DNA from: JBBATK01 sp044228285
GTDB taxonomy: Bacteria; Bacteroidota; Ignavibacteria; Kapaibacteriales; NICIL-2
Assembly (NCBI GenBank): GCA_044228285.1
Contig: JBGAVD010000003.1
Coordinates: 124,001 to 188,000, forward strand
Direction of reading: 5' to 3'
DNA: 64,000 nt
A model generated the notes under the pieces. It ran no database searches, was not told the origin of the DNA, and was given only the letters and a program-made list of their open reading frames with translations. Of this stretch, positions 1-9,379 are shown one piece after another. A program made the translations under genes and the position numbers. Each line of letters starts with the position of its first letter. The stretch's first letter is position 1.

Positions 1-25
1 CGTTCTCTAAATGGGAGGAAGATTC

Positions 26-41
26 AGTATCCATGCGGCTT
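26..41. repeat. 16-base motif matching the arm of the hairpin at the other end of the window
   Basis: The sequence AGTATCCATGCGGCTT matches 15 of 16 bases of positions 63983-63998, where the same word forms the loop and right arm of a terminator hairpin. No matching left arm lies within the first 25 bases, so this copy cannot form the same hairpin inside the window. It may be a diverged terminator remnant or chance. Confidence 0.3.
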
Positions 42-71
42 CTAGGCTCTACGAGCACAATGGAGGTGGTA

Positions 72-110
72 CAAAAAAAAAGAGACTCACAACAGTGTTG
101 GAGTCTCTTA
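72..110 (-). terminator. Rho-independent terminator of the histone-like gene
   Basis: A perfect 9-bp inverted repeat (AAGAGACTC at 80-88, GAGTCTCTT at 101-109) is followed, in the minus direction, by a run of U encoded by the A-tract at 73-80. It lies about 20 bases beyond the stop codon of the lysine-rich gene on the minus strand. Confidence 0.85.
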
Positions 111-128
111 TCAATATCAAGAACCTAA

Positions 129-308
129 TTACTTAGCGGTTCTTTTTGCCGGAGAAGCTTTTACAGCCTTCTTAGCAACCTTCTTGGTTGCTTTCTTTGC
201 TGCCTTCTTAGCCGGAGCTTTCTTCGCAACTTTCTTTACAGCCTTCTTGGTAGCTTTCTTAGCTACTTTTTTAGCTGCTTTTTTCGTTGCCTTTTTGGCT
301 GCTGCCAT
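129..308 (-). CDS. Histone H1-like lysine/alanine-rich DNA-binding protein
   Basis: The product is a 59-residue peptide made almost wholly of Ala, Lys, Val and Thr in AAKKATKK-type repeats, ending in a PAKRTAK tail. This composition is typical of bacterial histone H1-like and AlgP-like proteins, which bind DNA non-specifically and help compact the nucleoid; that role is inferred from composition alone. The start at 308 is preferred over an upstream in-frame start because AAGGAG sits six bases before it and the downstream residues are the repeat. A sigma-70-like promoter and a strong terminator flank the gene, so it is a single-gene transcript. Confidence 0.85.
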   Translation of the reverse strand: MAAAKKATKKAAKKVAKKATKKAVKKVAKKAPAKKAAKKATKKVAKKAVKASPAKRTAK

Positions 309-352
309 AGGGAACTCCTTATACAAAAGTGATACAAACAAAATGCGATACA

Positions 353-381
353 ATTATAGCACATCATGTTTTGTTGTGCAA
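353..381 (-). promoter_or_regulatory. Sigma-70-type promoter of the histone-like gene
   Basis: On the minus strand TTGCAC (376-381) and TATAAT (353-358) are separated by exactly 17 bases, about 45 bases upstream of the start codon. This matches the general bacterial sigma-70 consensus rather than the TTTG/TAnnTTTG pattern of Bacteroidia. Confidence 0.7.
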
Positions 382-878
382 GTACTTTTCGATGTTTTGC
401 TTACGTGGGCAAAATTTTTTCCACACTGTCTACGGAGCACTCATTTCAATCGCTTCTCTTACTCAATCAACCTGTCGTCATCAACAAGTACATGTTGATG
501 GTAACAACATGCGATGCTATCAACATCAACATCACTAGGTCAAGACATCGTCACTAACAATGCGTGCGCGACATTATTGAACCAACACTCTCGATGAGCA
601 TTCCTTTCTATTTGCTCTGAACGCCATTCACTTCGAGCAGTGCTCCTATCGAAGGCCATTGTTCGCAACGCTAGTGTTTCTGCGCTCTACAAGCCGATGA
701 TAACTGCATTGGGAGCACATACCGAGACAACATCCTCACCTCTTTTATGCACAATACTCACAGTCGAGCACACTCTGACATTGCGCATGAACTGCACTAG
801 ATAAGGCTCAAAGATTATTGATCGTTGAACAAGAAAGAAGAGAGTATGAGCACTTCAACGTGGTGGTCACGTGATGGG
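382..878. other. Intergenic stretch with no recognised gene
   Basis: About 500 bases between the promoter of the histone-like gene and the stop codon of the GWxTD gene. The open frames here are short, lack ribosome-binding sites and show no protein-like composition. No tRNA, terminator or repeat was recognised. Confidence 0.5.
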
Positions 879-2204
879 TTAGTGACGATAGCGGTACTTC
901 TCAACACTAGAGAAAGGAGTGTTAGTTGAGAGGCGGTAGTCACCAAAACTACTGTAGTCGATAAAGATAAATTGTCGCGGAGGCACTGAGTAGATCCATT
1001 GAACGTAGCTTCGGCCATCGTTCGACATCTCGCGCCGGTTACTCTCTGGTGCTCCGAGTATGATATACACCATGCCCATATCGCAGAGCCAACCTTCGTT
1101 ATAAGATTGGAAGTTCTTATTTGCATAGTCAATGCGAGCATAGTACTCATCAAAGGCTTCATTGCGCTGTGTACTCGGTGACGGATCGAGTTGTCTCCAG
1201 AACTCTTCAAAACGCCGACGCCGCTCCACCACTGTTGTTCCGGCTGCGATGCCATCGATTTCAGCTTGACTTGCAACATATCGCAGTTGGCGAATCGCCT
1301 TATCTATATCAGCTGTCGCAGCGCCTCGCAATGCTCTAAACACGCGCAGACTCCGCTCCACTTGTGCCACCACTTTGGTGGACAAATGCGTTTCAAATGT
1401 TGAAAGAGAGTTCAAGAATATCTTCATGAGGTACCGACCGTTCTGTAAATCAGTGGGCAAGGTGATTCGCAGGTACTGCTGAACAGCAGCGTCTTTCATT
1501 TGTATACGCTTCGGAACAGTGGCAAACACACGTTCGGTGCCATCGTACATCTCACAACAGAGCTCTACTGAGTCTTGCAGCTCAGAAGTCTGAGTGTAGC
1601 ATTCCACGAAGACAAAGAAGTTCTCGGCAATTGCACTGATATCATCCCCAATGAAAGGTGTGATTCGCAGACGATCGCCACGATGCTCTACACTTGTGAC
1701 AAGTAAAGCGTCGCTGATGGCGTAGCGAGTGCGATCAAAATGTGGTACTTCTAACACATACTGCTGCTGAAGCTCACGACCACTGAGTTCGTCCTTACAG
1801 AACAAGAGAACTTGATAGCGGCCAGGCAACAAACGGAAAACGCTTTGTGAAATATCGTTCTTCTCCGCCTGATTTACAGCCGGATCTGCTCGACGCTCCC
1901 GCACTACTATGTTAGAAACACGCTCTGCTTGTTCAGAACCAACGGTAGGAATGATACGTATGCGCTGCGTATAGCGAGCCGTCCATGTATCCCCTGCCTT
2001 CACAAATCCCAATGCAGGATAAGGCATTGCGGAGTACACATCCACCCGTACACTATCGTTGTCTTCCAGCTTAAAACAAAGGACGTTCATTTGCAGACTA
2101 TCAGAGCCCTTGCGAATCTCTGCACCCTGGGCTAGAATCGTCCATGGTGCAAGCACAAGGCTGAGAACGAGGAGCCAAGGTAGTATTCGTTTGAATTGAA
2201 GCAT
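879..2204 (-). CDS. Secreted GWxTD-domain protein
   Basis: A 441-residue protein with a Sec signal peptide at about residues 1-26 (hydrophobic core then ILAQG). The C-terminal third carries the GWxTD signature in the form GWLCDMGMVYIILGAP at about residue 365, followed by the family's W-Y-x-x-P-P-R-x-F-x-F-x-D pattern. The Thr and Asp of the name motif are replaced here by Cys and Asp. GWxTD proteins are periplasmic or envelope proteins of unknown biochemical role, found mainly in Bacteroidota and related phyla. The gene follows bshB1 by 41 bases on the same strand, so the two may be co-transcribed. The function remains unknown. Confidence 0.85.
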   Translation of the reverse strand: MLQFKRILPWLLVLSLVLAPWTILAQGAEIRKGSDSLQMNVLCFKLEDNDSVRVDVYSAMPYPALGFVKAGDTWTARYTQRIRIIPTVGSEQAERVSNIVVRERRADPAVNQAEKNDISQSVFRLLPGRYQVLLFCKDELSGRELQQQYVLEVPHFDRTRYAISDALLVTSVEHRGDRLRITPFIGDDISAIAENFFVFVECYTQTSELQDSVELCCEMYDGTERVFATVPKRIQMKDAAVQQYLRITLPTDLQNGRYLMKIFLNSLSTFETHLSTKVVAQVERSLRVFRALRGAATADIDKAIRQLRYVASQAEIDGIAAGTTVVERRRRFEEFWRQLDPSPSTQRNEAFDEYYARIDYANKNFQSYNEGWLCDMGMVYIILGAPESNRREMSNDGRSYVQWIYSVPPRQFIFIDYSSFGDYRLSTNTPFSSVEKYRYRH

Positions 2205-2245
2205 CGCGTTTCTCTTAATAATCCATTCGTACAGCTACTGCATAC

Positions 2246-2992
2246 CTATGAACGCAGCCAAACATCCATACTTGCGAGACCGAGAACCTCGACGGAAATG
2301 AAACCTTCTGCGTAACGACATCCCATAATGCTACCTGCGTAGCGTGCGCGCGATTCAAGCATTTCCATAAACTCAGGCTTTGAAATAAAGGTCTGTGGCT
2401 CGGTACTATCTGCGTTCTTTGCCACATGAACCTGCGAGCCGAAGGCTCGAATAGAAGCTATCTTAATGTCATGAACCTCACTGATATCGATATAAAAGTC
2501 AGCTTCCTGATGATATGCCTGGATGTAGCTGAATAGTCTCGACGGTCGAAACGCTTGCTGCACTACTCCTTCCCACACCGTTTCCACTTTGGTTAAGCCG
2601 CTTTTAAAATATGCCGTTCGACACAGACGGTGTACCGCCTCGTGATCAGGATGACGCTCGAACGCTGGAGGGAAGAGCAGAATCTGTGGACGATAGCGAC
2701 GAATGAGACTCACAAGTTTGAGTACATTCTCTTCACTTTGTTCAATATGACCATCTGGCATATTCAAATTTTCTCTGATATCCACTCCCAAAATTCGAGC
2801 TGCTTCGATTGCCTCTTTGTCACGAATAGCGGCGGATCCTCGACTTCCCATCTCACCACGGGTGCAATCTGCAATTACAACCTGATGTCCACTACGTACC
2901 ATTGCAGCAACTGTACCTCCTGCACTCATCTCTACATCGTCAGGATGAGCACCAATAGCTAAGATCGCAATACCATTTTCAACTGTTTTCAT
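2246..2992 (-). CDS. bshB1: Bacillithiol biosynthesis deacetylase BshB1
   Basis: A 248-residue member of the LmbE / GlcNAc-PI de-N-acetylase family. It has the zinc-binding AHPDD motif at residues 15-19, the TRGEMGSRG segment near residue 45 and the second ligand motif HPDHEAVH at 114-120. BshB1 removes the acetyl group from GlcNAc-malate, the second step of bacillithiol synthesis, in the cytoplasm. The length is close to the family norm of about 235. The companions bshA and bshC are not in this window. The main alternative is another LmbE-type deacetylase, but the GxMGSRG region and length favour BshB1. Confidence 0.88.
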   Translation of the reverse strand: MKTVENGIAILAIGAHPDDVEMSAGGTVAAMVRSGHQVVIADCTRGEMGSRGSAAIRDKEAIEAARILGVDIRENLNMPDGHIEQSEENVLKLVSLIRRYRPQILLFPPAFERHPDHEAVHRLCRTAYFKSGLTKVETVWEGVVQQAFRPSRLFSYIQAYHQEADFYIDISEVHDIKIASIRAFGSQVHVAKNADSTEPQTFISKPEFMEMLESRARYAGSIMGCRYAEGFISVEVLGLASMDVWLRS

Positions 2993-3080
2993 AGTTCTGA
3001 CGAATTGTGGTTTTTGAGATGATTTTCCTTAGCGCAAGCAAGCTGCGCTTGCCCTGCGCGTGCAGATGTACTACAGCTTC

Positions 3081-4136
3081 TTAGGCACGCAATGCGAATC
3101 GCACCCTCGTGCCTACACCTTCTTCACTCATGACTTCAGGGACGGACTCATGCGCCTCTAAGATATGCTTGACAATAGCCAGACCTAATCCGCTGCCGCC
3201 TGTGCTGCGTGAACGATTAGTATCGGCACGATAAAAGCGCTCGAAAATGCGTTGTTGATGTTCCTGGGAAATTCCCATACCGGTATCACGCACTTCAACC
3301 TGTACATAGTGATCTTCTCTGTGAAGCGATAAACAGACCGTTCCTCCCGGCCGATTGTATCGAATGGCGTTACTCACAAGATTGGCAAAAACTTGCGTGA
3401 TACGCTCCTTATCCCCAAGACATTGAAGTTCGTCGCCTTCACACTCAACCGACAAACTCACGGAATACTGATTCGCCATGCCCTCAAGACTGCTACAGGT
3501 GTCGCGAGCAATCTCGAGGATATTGAAATAACGGAACGACATACGCATCTCGCCCGATTCAATTCGCGAAATATCAATCAAGTCGCCGAGAAGCACATTT
3601 AAACGCATTGCATTCGAGTGCGCCTTCTCAAGAAAACTATGTCGTACCTTCTCGTCGAACTCTGCACCCTCCAACAGCGTCTCCAAATAGCCCTGCAAGG
3701 CAAATATTGGGGTACGCAGCTCGTGCGAGACGTTTGCAAGGAACTGACTGCGAACTTGCTCCAGACCTTTCATTTCTTGTCGGACCTCATGCGTTCGACT
3801 ACTAATACGACGAACTTTATCAGCCAACTCAACTGCCTCTGCTACATCAGAATGAAACTCTAGGTCGCGATCTGCAACTAAAACACCCTCAGTCTGGTGT
3901 GAGAGTAGGTCGAATGATGATGCTACATGGTCAGATAATCTTCGAGATAAGAACTTTGCGAGCTGCATTCCACTAATGACTGCTACGCCAATCATCAAGG
4001 TGCCCAGTACGATATGCACTACATCAAGACGAAAGTCAAGCACCATAAGCATGACCGCAACGAGGGAGCAGAGAACCAATACTATTGGCCATCTGTTAAT
4101 ATGAAGGGCGTGCTCTTCTATGGTCATTGTTTGCAT
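3081..4136 (-). CDS. Membrane sensor histidine kinase (PhoR-like)
   Basis: A 351-residue kinase with two N-terminal membrane helices (about residues 16-33 and 40-60) and almost no periplasmic loop. A HisKA domain follows with phosphoacceptor His138 in SHELRTP. The ATPase domain shows an N box (NLVSNAIRYN, residues 252-261), G1 (DTGMG, from 284) and G2 (GGSGLGLA, 313-320). All catalytic boxes are intact. No response regulator is adjacent, so the partner is unknown (orphan kinase). The start is supported by AAAGGTG seven bases upstream. The gene is divergent from the MscS channel gene. The short extracytoplasmic loop suggests sensing of a membrane or intracellular cue, which is inference. Confidence 0.9.
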   Translation of the reverse strand: MQTMTIEEHALHINRWPIVLVLCSLVAVMLMVLDFRLDVVHIVLGTLMIGVAVISGMQLAKFLSRRLSDHVASSFDLLSHQTEGVLVADRDLEFHSDVAEAVELADKVRRISSRTHEVRQEMKGLEQVRSQFLANVSHELRTPIFALQGYLETLLEGAEFDEKVRHSFLEKAHSNAMRLNVLLGDLIDISRIESGEMRMSFRYFNILEIARDTCSSLEGMANQYSVSLSVECEGDELQCLGDKERITQVFANLVSNAIRYNRPGGTVCLSLHREDHYVQVEVRDTGMGISQEHQQRIFERFYRADTNRSRSTGGSGLGLAIVKHILEAHESVPEVMSEEGVGTRVRFALRA

Positions 4137-4307
4137 GCTGCACCTTTGGCTAGTGGTGTGGTGGATCGATCAATATATGAGGCTCCAAGTCTGCAAATTA
4201 GGCTAAGGAGTCCATCTGCACACCCTCCAACTGCAATGACGCTGCGCTGCGTAGTTTTGTCTGATACAAACAACACAGTTTGCGGAGGCGTCGGGTTTGG
4301 CTCATAG

Positions 4308-5402
4308 ATGGTGCTCAAATCACAGTTCTACCATCTATTGGCACAAACTTCTGCACTTGCCCCTCCTTTTTCAGCAAACACTCATTCTGGATTCCTGAAT
4401 CACATGCACTATCTTATCACTCTTCTACTCTTTGTACTTGGTGGTCTACTCGTTCGCTTGGTCGTACGATTCCTGATTCATAGAACTGCGCAACGAACCA
4501 GGTGGAATGACGCTGATGTTGTGGCATCTGCCTTTGGCAAAGGAGTGCTCTGGACTTCATTTTTTGTCGGCATTGATTTTTGCATCCCAATGTCCTTCTA
4601 CCCTGAGTGGATGCAGAGCTACATTCATCCAAGCCTCGTTTCGCTCATCATTCTTGTCTTTGCTATTCTTCTTCCCCGAAGTATTAGCGCATTGTTTCTC
4701 CGACATGCAGAGAGAAGCGGAAAGCATCGCACGGCATCCACGCTGCTTCAAAAAGGCTTACAATTCAGCATTTACCTCCTCGCGCTGACGCTCATCTTGG
4801 ACGCCTATGGTGTGAAGATCACGACCATGATTGCAACGCTTGGTATTGGAGGACTAGCCCTTGCCTTGGCACTGCAAGAAACGCTGAGTAATCTCTTCGC
4901 TGGAATGTACATTTCTCTCGCCAATCAGATCCGCGTTGGAGATGTAGTCCTTTTCGAAGGCAACGAAGGCACTGTGAAGGATATTGGTTGGCGCAATACT
5001 GTTATCCGTAAAGTGGACGAGTCGTTACTTATCACTCCCAATTCAAAACTCTCTCAATCAATCGTGAGCGCATACCCAGCAGATGCGCCTTTCTTCCGTG
5101 CCCGACTTGTGCTACAACTCAGCCTTGACGAGCAGCTTCTTAAAGCTGAGAGTATTGTAAAGTCCCACATACAGGGAATGTGCAGCTCCCCAGACACCCT
5201 TCCAGAGTCCTTTCTTTGCGATCCCGCACCACTTATACGTTGTTCCGAGGCCAAAGATGGTATCGTAGAACTGAGTCTGCTCTTTTGTGTTGACAGCTAT
5301 GCACGAATGCCTGAGTTGCGGTCAGTTCTGTTTCACCAGATTCAACAGCTTCTTCTTGACCAGGGCATTCGATTGCACAATCCACATAGGAAGAGCGCCT
5401 GA
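4308..5402 (+). CDS. MscS-family mechanosensitive ion channel
   Basis: A 364-residue membrane protein with helices near residues 34-55, 75-95, 105-125 and 147-165. The pore-lining helix LGIGGLALALALQETLSN (about 177-194) is the MscS TM3 signature, followed by the cytoplasmic beta-domain (IRVGDVVLFEGNEGTVKDI). Such channels open on membrane tension and release solutes during hypo-osmotic shock. The start is uncertain: Met1 at 4308 lacks a close ribosome-binding site, and Met33 at 4404 would begin just before the first helix. The gene is divergent from the sensor kinase. Confidence 0.88.
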   Translation: MVLKSQFYHLLAQTSALAPPFSANTHSGFLNHMHYLITLLLFVLGGLLVRLVVRFLIHRTAQRTRWNDADVVASAFGKGVLWTSFFVGIDFCIPMSFYPEWMQSYIHPSLVSLIILVFAILLPRSISALFLRHAERSGKHRTASTLLQKGLQFSIYLLALTLILDAYGVKITTMIATLGIGGLALALALQETLSNLFAGMYISLANQIRVGDVVLFEGNEGTVKDIGWRNTVIRKVDESLLITPNSKLSQSIVSAYPADAPFFRARLVLQLSLDEQLLKAESIVKSHIQGMCSSPDTLPESFLCDPAPLIRCSEAKDGIVELSLLFCVDSYARMPELRSVLFHQIQQLLLDQGIRLHNPHRKSA

Positions 5403-5487
5403 GTCTGCGAAAGCAGCATGATGCCTGTCTTGACGGAATCCATAGCTTTGTAATCTGGTTTTGTGTAAAACGGAAGGTTGTATACGC

Positions 5488-6012
5488 ATGAATTTCCAAT
5501 ACACTGAAGCACGACAACTCCTGGACAATACCCCGCGGAGCGTGAGTGCACTTTTACGTGGACTCGCCCCGAGCTGGTTGGAGGCGAAAGAACAGGAAGA
5601 TTCGTGGACTGTGCGCCAGATCGTGCATCATCTGCTCTTTGCGGAGAGGTACCACTGGCCAGTTCGAGTGCGGACAGCGCTATCCGATGGTGACCCCAAG
5701 ACCTTTGCTCCCTTCGATACGACGCAGCAGTTTCTATCGCTCCATTCAATAAGCATGGAACAAGCGCTCGACGAATTGTGCGCGCGTCGAGTTGAGAATG
5801 TGGCGTACCTTGATTCACTGAATCTATCTGAGTCCGATTTCGATCGCATAGCCATACATCCTTCGCTTGGAGCGGTACAATTGAGAATAATTGTTGCTAG
5901 CTGGGCTGCTCACGATCTTGCTCATCTTGCTCAGGTATCGAGAATACTGATCCGACAATACAAAGACGCTGTAGGTCCTTGGGCTCAGAATATGAGCTTG
6001 TTGAGGTCTTAG
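5488..6012 (+). CDS. DinB-superfamily protein
   Basis: A 174-residue four-helix-bundle protein. The metal-site pattern is visible as a His in QIVHHLLFAE near residue 50 and the paired histidines of AAHDLAHLAQ near residue 140, with the usual C-terminal YKDAVGPW. DinB-like proteins bind a divalent metal. Some are thiol transferases that use bacillithiol or mycothiol, which would fit a genome with bshB1, but the substrate here is unknown. The ATG at 5488 is chosen because GGAAGG lies about ten bases upstream; a TTG nine codons earlier is possible. It is the next gene downstream of mscS. Confidence 0.8.
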   Translation: MNFQYTEARQLLDNTPRSVSALLRGLAPSWLEAKEQEDSWTVRQIVHHLLFAERYHWPVRVRTALSDGDPKTFAPFDTTQQFLSLHSISMEQALDELCARRVENVAYLDSLNLSESDFDRIAIHPSLGAVQLRIIVASWAAHDLAHLAQVSRILIRQYKDAVGPWAQNMSLLRS

Positions 6013-6176
6013 AATCATTCCATGCTCAACCGTGATTCAGTAGAGTGAATTGTCCACAAGACATTAACTGTTTACTACGCTTTTTCTACCATTCATAGCC
6101 TTCAAGCTTACGCAATCTTGCGACAATCGGTTCATAGCAGAGCGCTCTTATCAGCCATTCACAGAGAGTTATAGAC

Positions 6177-7061
6177 GTGACATCAACATCGCTTCACCCT
6201 TTTCTTCAGAGCTATCTGGTCGAGCCAGATACTCATCAAGCTCTCCATCTGGAAGGCACATCGCTCCGTGCTGCTTCTGGGCGAGAGTATGAACTTGTTG
6301 ATGGTATCCCCTGTCTGCTTACACTTCGAGAAGAAGGTGCTCATCATCGTGAACACTACCGTATTGACGCTGAAGAGTTTGATTACTTTGATGAACGCGA
6401 CCCTGCAACAGAGCACGATGAAGAGCGGCTTCGCCAGTCCATACTTCGCCAGCTTCCGAAATCACCGCAGAACCTTCTCGATGTGGGATGCGGTCGTGCA
6501 TGGGTAGCAGAGCGTTTATGTCCGCGGGGTATTACAGTGTGCTCACTCGACGTATCCATCACCAATCCGCGAAAGGCTCTGCAGCTCTACCCATTTGCCA
6601 ACCACTGCGCTGTAGTAGCCGATGCAATGGTGTTACCTTTTCCCAATGCAGTTTTTGATTGCATCATTGCCTCGGAAATCATTGAACACTTACCAGATCC
6701 GGCGGGCTTTGTGACTGAACTTTTGCGAGTATTGAAACCTGGCGGACGCCTCATAGTCTCGACTCCGTATAAAGAGAAACTGCGCTATGTCTTGTGTGTA
6801 CATTGTAATCAGCGGACTCCATTGCATGCACACATCCAGAGTTTTGACGAGGAGCGTCTGCGTAGCCTCGCCCCTTCACAGAGCAGCAACACTCATTGGC
6901 AGATTTTTGGCAACAAGGCTCTGCTCTTTCTGCGCAGTTATGTTGTCTTGCAGTACTTGCCCTATGGCATCTGGCGATTCATCGATCGTATTGCGAATAT
7001 GGTCCTCCCTAAGATCTCGCACATAGTTATGGTGTGGACACAACAACGCACACAGCCATGA
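6177..7061 (+). CDS. SAM-dependent methyltransferase with Trm112-like N-terminus
   Basis: A 294-residue class I methyltransferase. Residues 1-55 resemble a Trm112-type lead segment (LVEPDTHQALHLEG...YELVDGIPCLL), without an obvious zinc cysteine cluster. The SAM-binding core follows: motif I LLDVGCGRAW (about residues 100-109), an acidic residue at the end of strand 2 (CSLDVS) and motif VVADAMVLPF. The start is a GTG. The next gene, a glycosyltransferase, begins inside the stop codon (ATGA overlap). The pair is probably co-translated and acts on a shared glycan or lipid substrate. The substrate cannot be named. Confidence 0.85.
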   Translation: MTSTSLHPFLQSYLVEPDTHQALHLEGTSLRAASGREYELVDGIPCLLTLREEGAHHREHYRIDAEEFDYFDERDPATEHDEERLRQSILRQLPKSPQNLLDVGCGRAWVAERLCPRGITVCSLDVSITNPRKALQLYPFANHCAVVADAMVLPFPNAVFDCIIASEIIEHLPDPAGFVTELLRVLKPGGRLIVSTPYKEKLRYVLCVHCNQRTPLHAHIQSFDEERLRSLAPSQSSNTHWQIFGNKALLFLRSYVVLQYLPYGIWRFIDRIANMVLPKISHIVMVWTQQRTQP

Positions 7062-8200
7062 AGATTGCCATCGAGTGCAGTGAGCTGCTGCATCGCCATC
7101 GAACTGGCATCTCGAACTACGTACTAGCTATACGCGAAGCGCTCAGTGAGTTAGGTACAAACTCGACACGCGATGAGATATTGTCGTGTTATAAATGGTC
7201 GCGTGCCTTGCGTATGCGCCATGACCCCAGCCAAACACAGCAACTTCGTTGGCATATCGCCTCTCGTGTCCTCGACCCTACTGGAATCGATATCACACAT
7301 GCACCTAATGCTATAGCATTGAAAGCTGGAAATGCAAAGCGAGTTCTGACGATTCACGACGTCGCAATCTTCCTTCCAGAATTGCAAGCTATCCCGGCAT
7401 ACACAGCGCTCAATCTTGTTCCTGAGGCAAAGACGAGAATGCAGCAGCTCATCGACCAGGCGGATGCCCTAGCCTGTGTCAGTCATCAAAGCGCAGAAGA
7501 TGTGCAGCGCGTTTTCCAAACTGGATCAAAACTCATACGCGTCTGCAAACCAGCTCCTTTCATCAAAGTAGTGCAGCCTACAGCAGACATAATAGAAAGC
7601 GACGCCCTTTTCCTTCGACAACAAGGCTTGCGCTCGAAGAATTTCCTGCTCTTTGTCGGCTCTATTGGTGTTCGAAAGAATATCCCCAACCTCATCGAGG
7701 CTTATGCCCAATCAGGGCTTGCACAGCAGATGCCACTCGTTCTGGCTGGAGCTCCGAGCATGGGTATGGAGTTTGTTCACGCTGCGATCAACAAACATCA
7801 ACTGCATCAACAGGTGCGAGTGTTTGGATACACGGATGACCAGTCCATTGCACGTCTCTATCGCCATGCGTCAGCACTTTGTTTTGTTAGTTACTATGAA
7901 GGATTTGGCATTCCAATTCTAGAAGCAATGCTGGCGGATTGTCCAGTCCTTTGCTCCTCTCTTGGCGCAGCTCCGGAAACAGCGGGAGGACATGCTACTC
8001 TCTGCGACCCTTTCTCCATCTCAGATATAAGCAGCGGGCTCCACTCAGTTCTCGCTACCACATCTTTCCAGATTGCTGCTGCCCATGAGTACGCAGCCAG
8101 CTTTGAATGGTCAGAAAGCGCTCAACAACTTCGACGGCTTTACCTTGACGTGCTGGACGATAATGCAGGTGTTTCAAAGAGTGTTATCGGTCGTCCATAG
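7058..8200 (+). CDS. Glycosyltransferase family 4 (GT-B fold)
   Basis: A 380-residue glycosyltransferase. The C-terminal half carries the group 1 signature: LLFVGSIGVRKNIPNLIEAY, then VRVFGYTDDQSIARLYRHA, then the nucleotide-sugar site YEGFGIPILEAM with the E-x7-E glutamates (SYYEGFGIPILE). It transfers a sugar from an NDP-sugar to an unknown acceptor, probably in surface polysaccharide or glycolipid synthesis. The ATG at 7058 overlaps the stop of the methyltransferase by four bases; the GTG at 7034 is less likely. Confidence 0.88.
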   Translation: MKIAIECSELLHRHRTGISNYVLAIREALSELGTNSTRDEILSCYKWSRALRMRHDPSQTQQLRWHIASRVLDPTGIDITHAPNAIALKAGNAKRVLTIHDVAIFLPELQAIPAYTALNLVPEAKTRMQQLIDQADALACVSHQSAEDVQRVFQTGSKLIRVCKPAPFIKVVQPTADIIESDALFLRQQGLRSKNFLLFVGSIGVRKNIPNLIEAYAQSGLAQQMPLVLAGAPSMGMEFVHAAINKHQLHQQVRVFGYTDDQSIARLYRHASALCFVSYYEGFGIPILEAMLADCPVLCSSLGAAPETAGGHATLCDPFSISDISSGLHSVLATTSFQIAAAHEYAASFEWSESAQQLRRLYLDVLDDNAGVSKSVIGRP

Positions 8201-8296
8201 TGCAATCATTCTCAACGAGCTGCGTCCATTGCCATCGTTATGTTGTTGACTTCATACGCATCTGGCATTCTCGAGAAACTCGATTCCTAACAACCT

Positions 8297-9379
8297 ATGC
8301 TCCTTGCTACTGCCTTCATTCTCTTTAGCATTACCGTGTTCTTGCTTCACCCCCAATTCGGCGCACTTCCTCGGGGTCAGCGACGTCGTCGCGTTGAACA
8401 GTCTGCACAGTTCCGCGATGGAAAATTCCAGAATCTGGAGAGGACATCCGTTATGCATGAAGATGTGAAAATGCAAGAACTGCTGAAGTACGCCTTGTTC
8501 AGTCCCAACATTCGAACTCGCCCATCGAAGAAAATCCCTAGCATGTTTCCCGACCTGGGTTCCCTGCGAGCTGACGAGGATGTACTCATTTGGTTCGGAC
8601 ACTCTAGTTACTATCTACAGGTCCATGGTTTGCGCATTCTGGTCGACCCGGTATTCAGCGGCTCCGTATCACCATTGAAAGTCACGAATCGATGCTTTGA
8701 TGGAAGTGAAGTGGTGCGTCCGCAAGACATACCAGATCTCGACATTCTGCTCATCACGCATGACCACTGGGATCATCTTGATTATGCTACCGTTCAACCT
8801 CTGCTCTCACGCACAGCTCGAGTGGTTACTAGTCTCGGCGTTGGCTCACATCTAGAACGCTGGGGCTGCGATCCTACGAAGATTACAGAGCTTGATTGGT
8901 GGGAGTCAACCCAGATTGCTGAGGGGGTCAGTTTGACTGCTGCTCCAGCCCGACATTTCTCTGGACGATTGATTCGTCGAGCACGAACTCTCTGGAGTGG
9001 CTTTGCTCTGAAGTCCGATACCCGGTCTCTCTTCCTTGGTGGCGACTCAGGCTATGGCGCGCATTTTAAAACCATAGGCGAACGCCTTGGTCCTTTCGAT
9101 CTGGCAATTCTAGAATGTGGTCAGTATGACCGACATTGGCAGAGTATTCACATGATGCCTGAGCAAAGTGCACAGGCTGCGCTCGATCTTGGAGCACGGG
9201 CCCTTCTGCCCGTTCATTGGGCAAAGTTTGTACTGTCGAAACATGCATGGGACGATCCAATTCTGCGCGTGAGCGCTGAAGCAAGCAAGAAATCTCTGCT
9301 CCTACACACTCCACGCATCGGAGAGATTCTGTCGCTACAGAACCCGCAAACACGAGCATGGTGGGCTTTCGAAGCTTAG
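8297..9379 (+). CDS. Metallo-beta-lactamase-fold hydrolase, NAPE-PLD / UlaG-like
   Basis: A 360-residue protein with one N-terminal hydrophobic helix (residues 1-18, likely membrane anchor or signal) and an MBL domain. Visible motifs are VLIWFGHSSYYLQVHGLRILVDPVF (family lead-in, from about 97), the zinc site THDHWDHLD (about 154-162), PARHFSGR, GGDSGYGAHF and a late PVHWAKF histidine. This set matches the NAPE-hydrolysing phospholipase D group, often annotated as membrane-bound Zn-dependent hydrolases. A phospholipid substrate is plausible but not shown. It lies 96 bases after the glycosyltransferase on the same strand. Confidence 0.87.
   Translation: MLLATAFILFSITVFLLHPQFGALPRGQRRRRVEQSAQFRDGKFQNLERTSVMHEDVKMQELLKYALFSPNIRTRPSKKIPSMFPDLGSLRADEDVLIWFGHSSYYLQVHGLRILVDPVFSGSVSPLKVTNRCFDGSEVVRPQDIPDLDILLITHDHWDHLDYATVQPLLSRTARVVTSLGVGSHLERWGCDPTKITELDWWESTQIAEGVSLTAAPARHFSGRLIRRARTLWSGFALKSDTRSLFLGGDSGYGAHFKTIGERLGPFDLAILECGQYDRHWQSIHMMPEQSAQAALDLGARALLPVHWAKFVLSKHAWDDPILRVSAEASKKSLLLHTPRIGEILSLQNPQTRAWWAFEA

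Noticed and set aside
184..557. Phe/Ala-rich ORFs on the plus strand at the left end
   Set aside because: They are the antisense of the Lys/Ala-rich histone-like gene and its leader.
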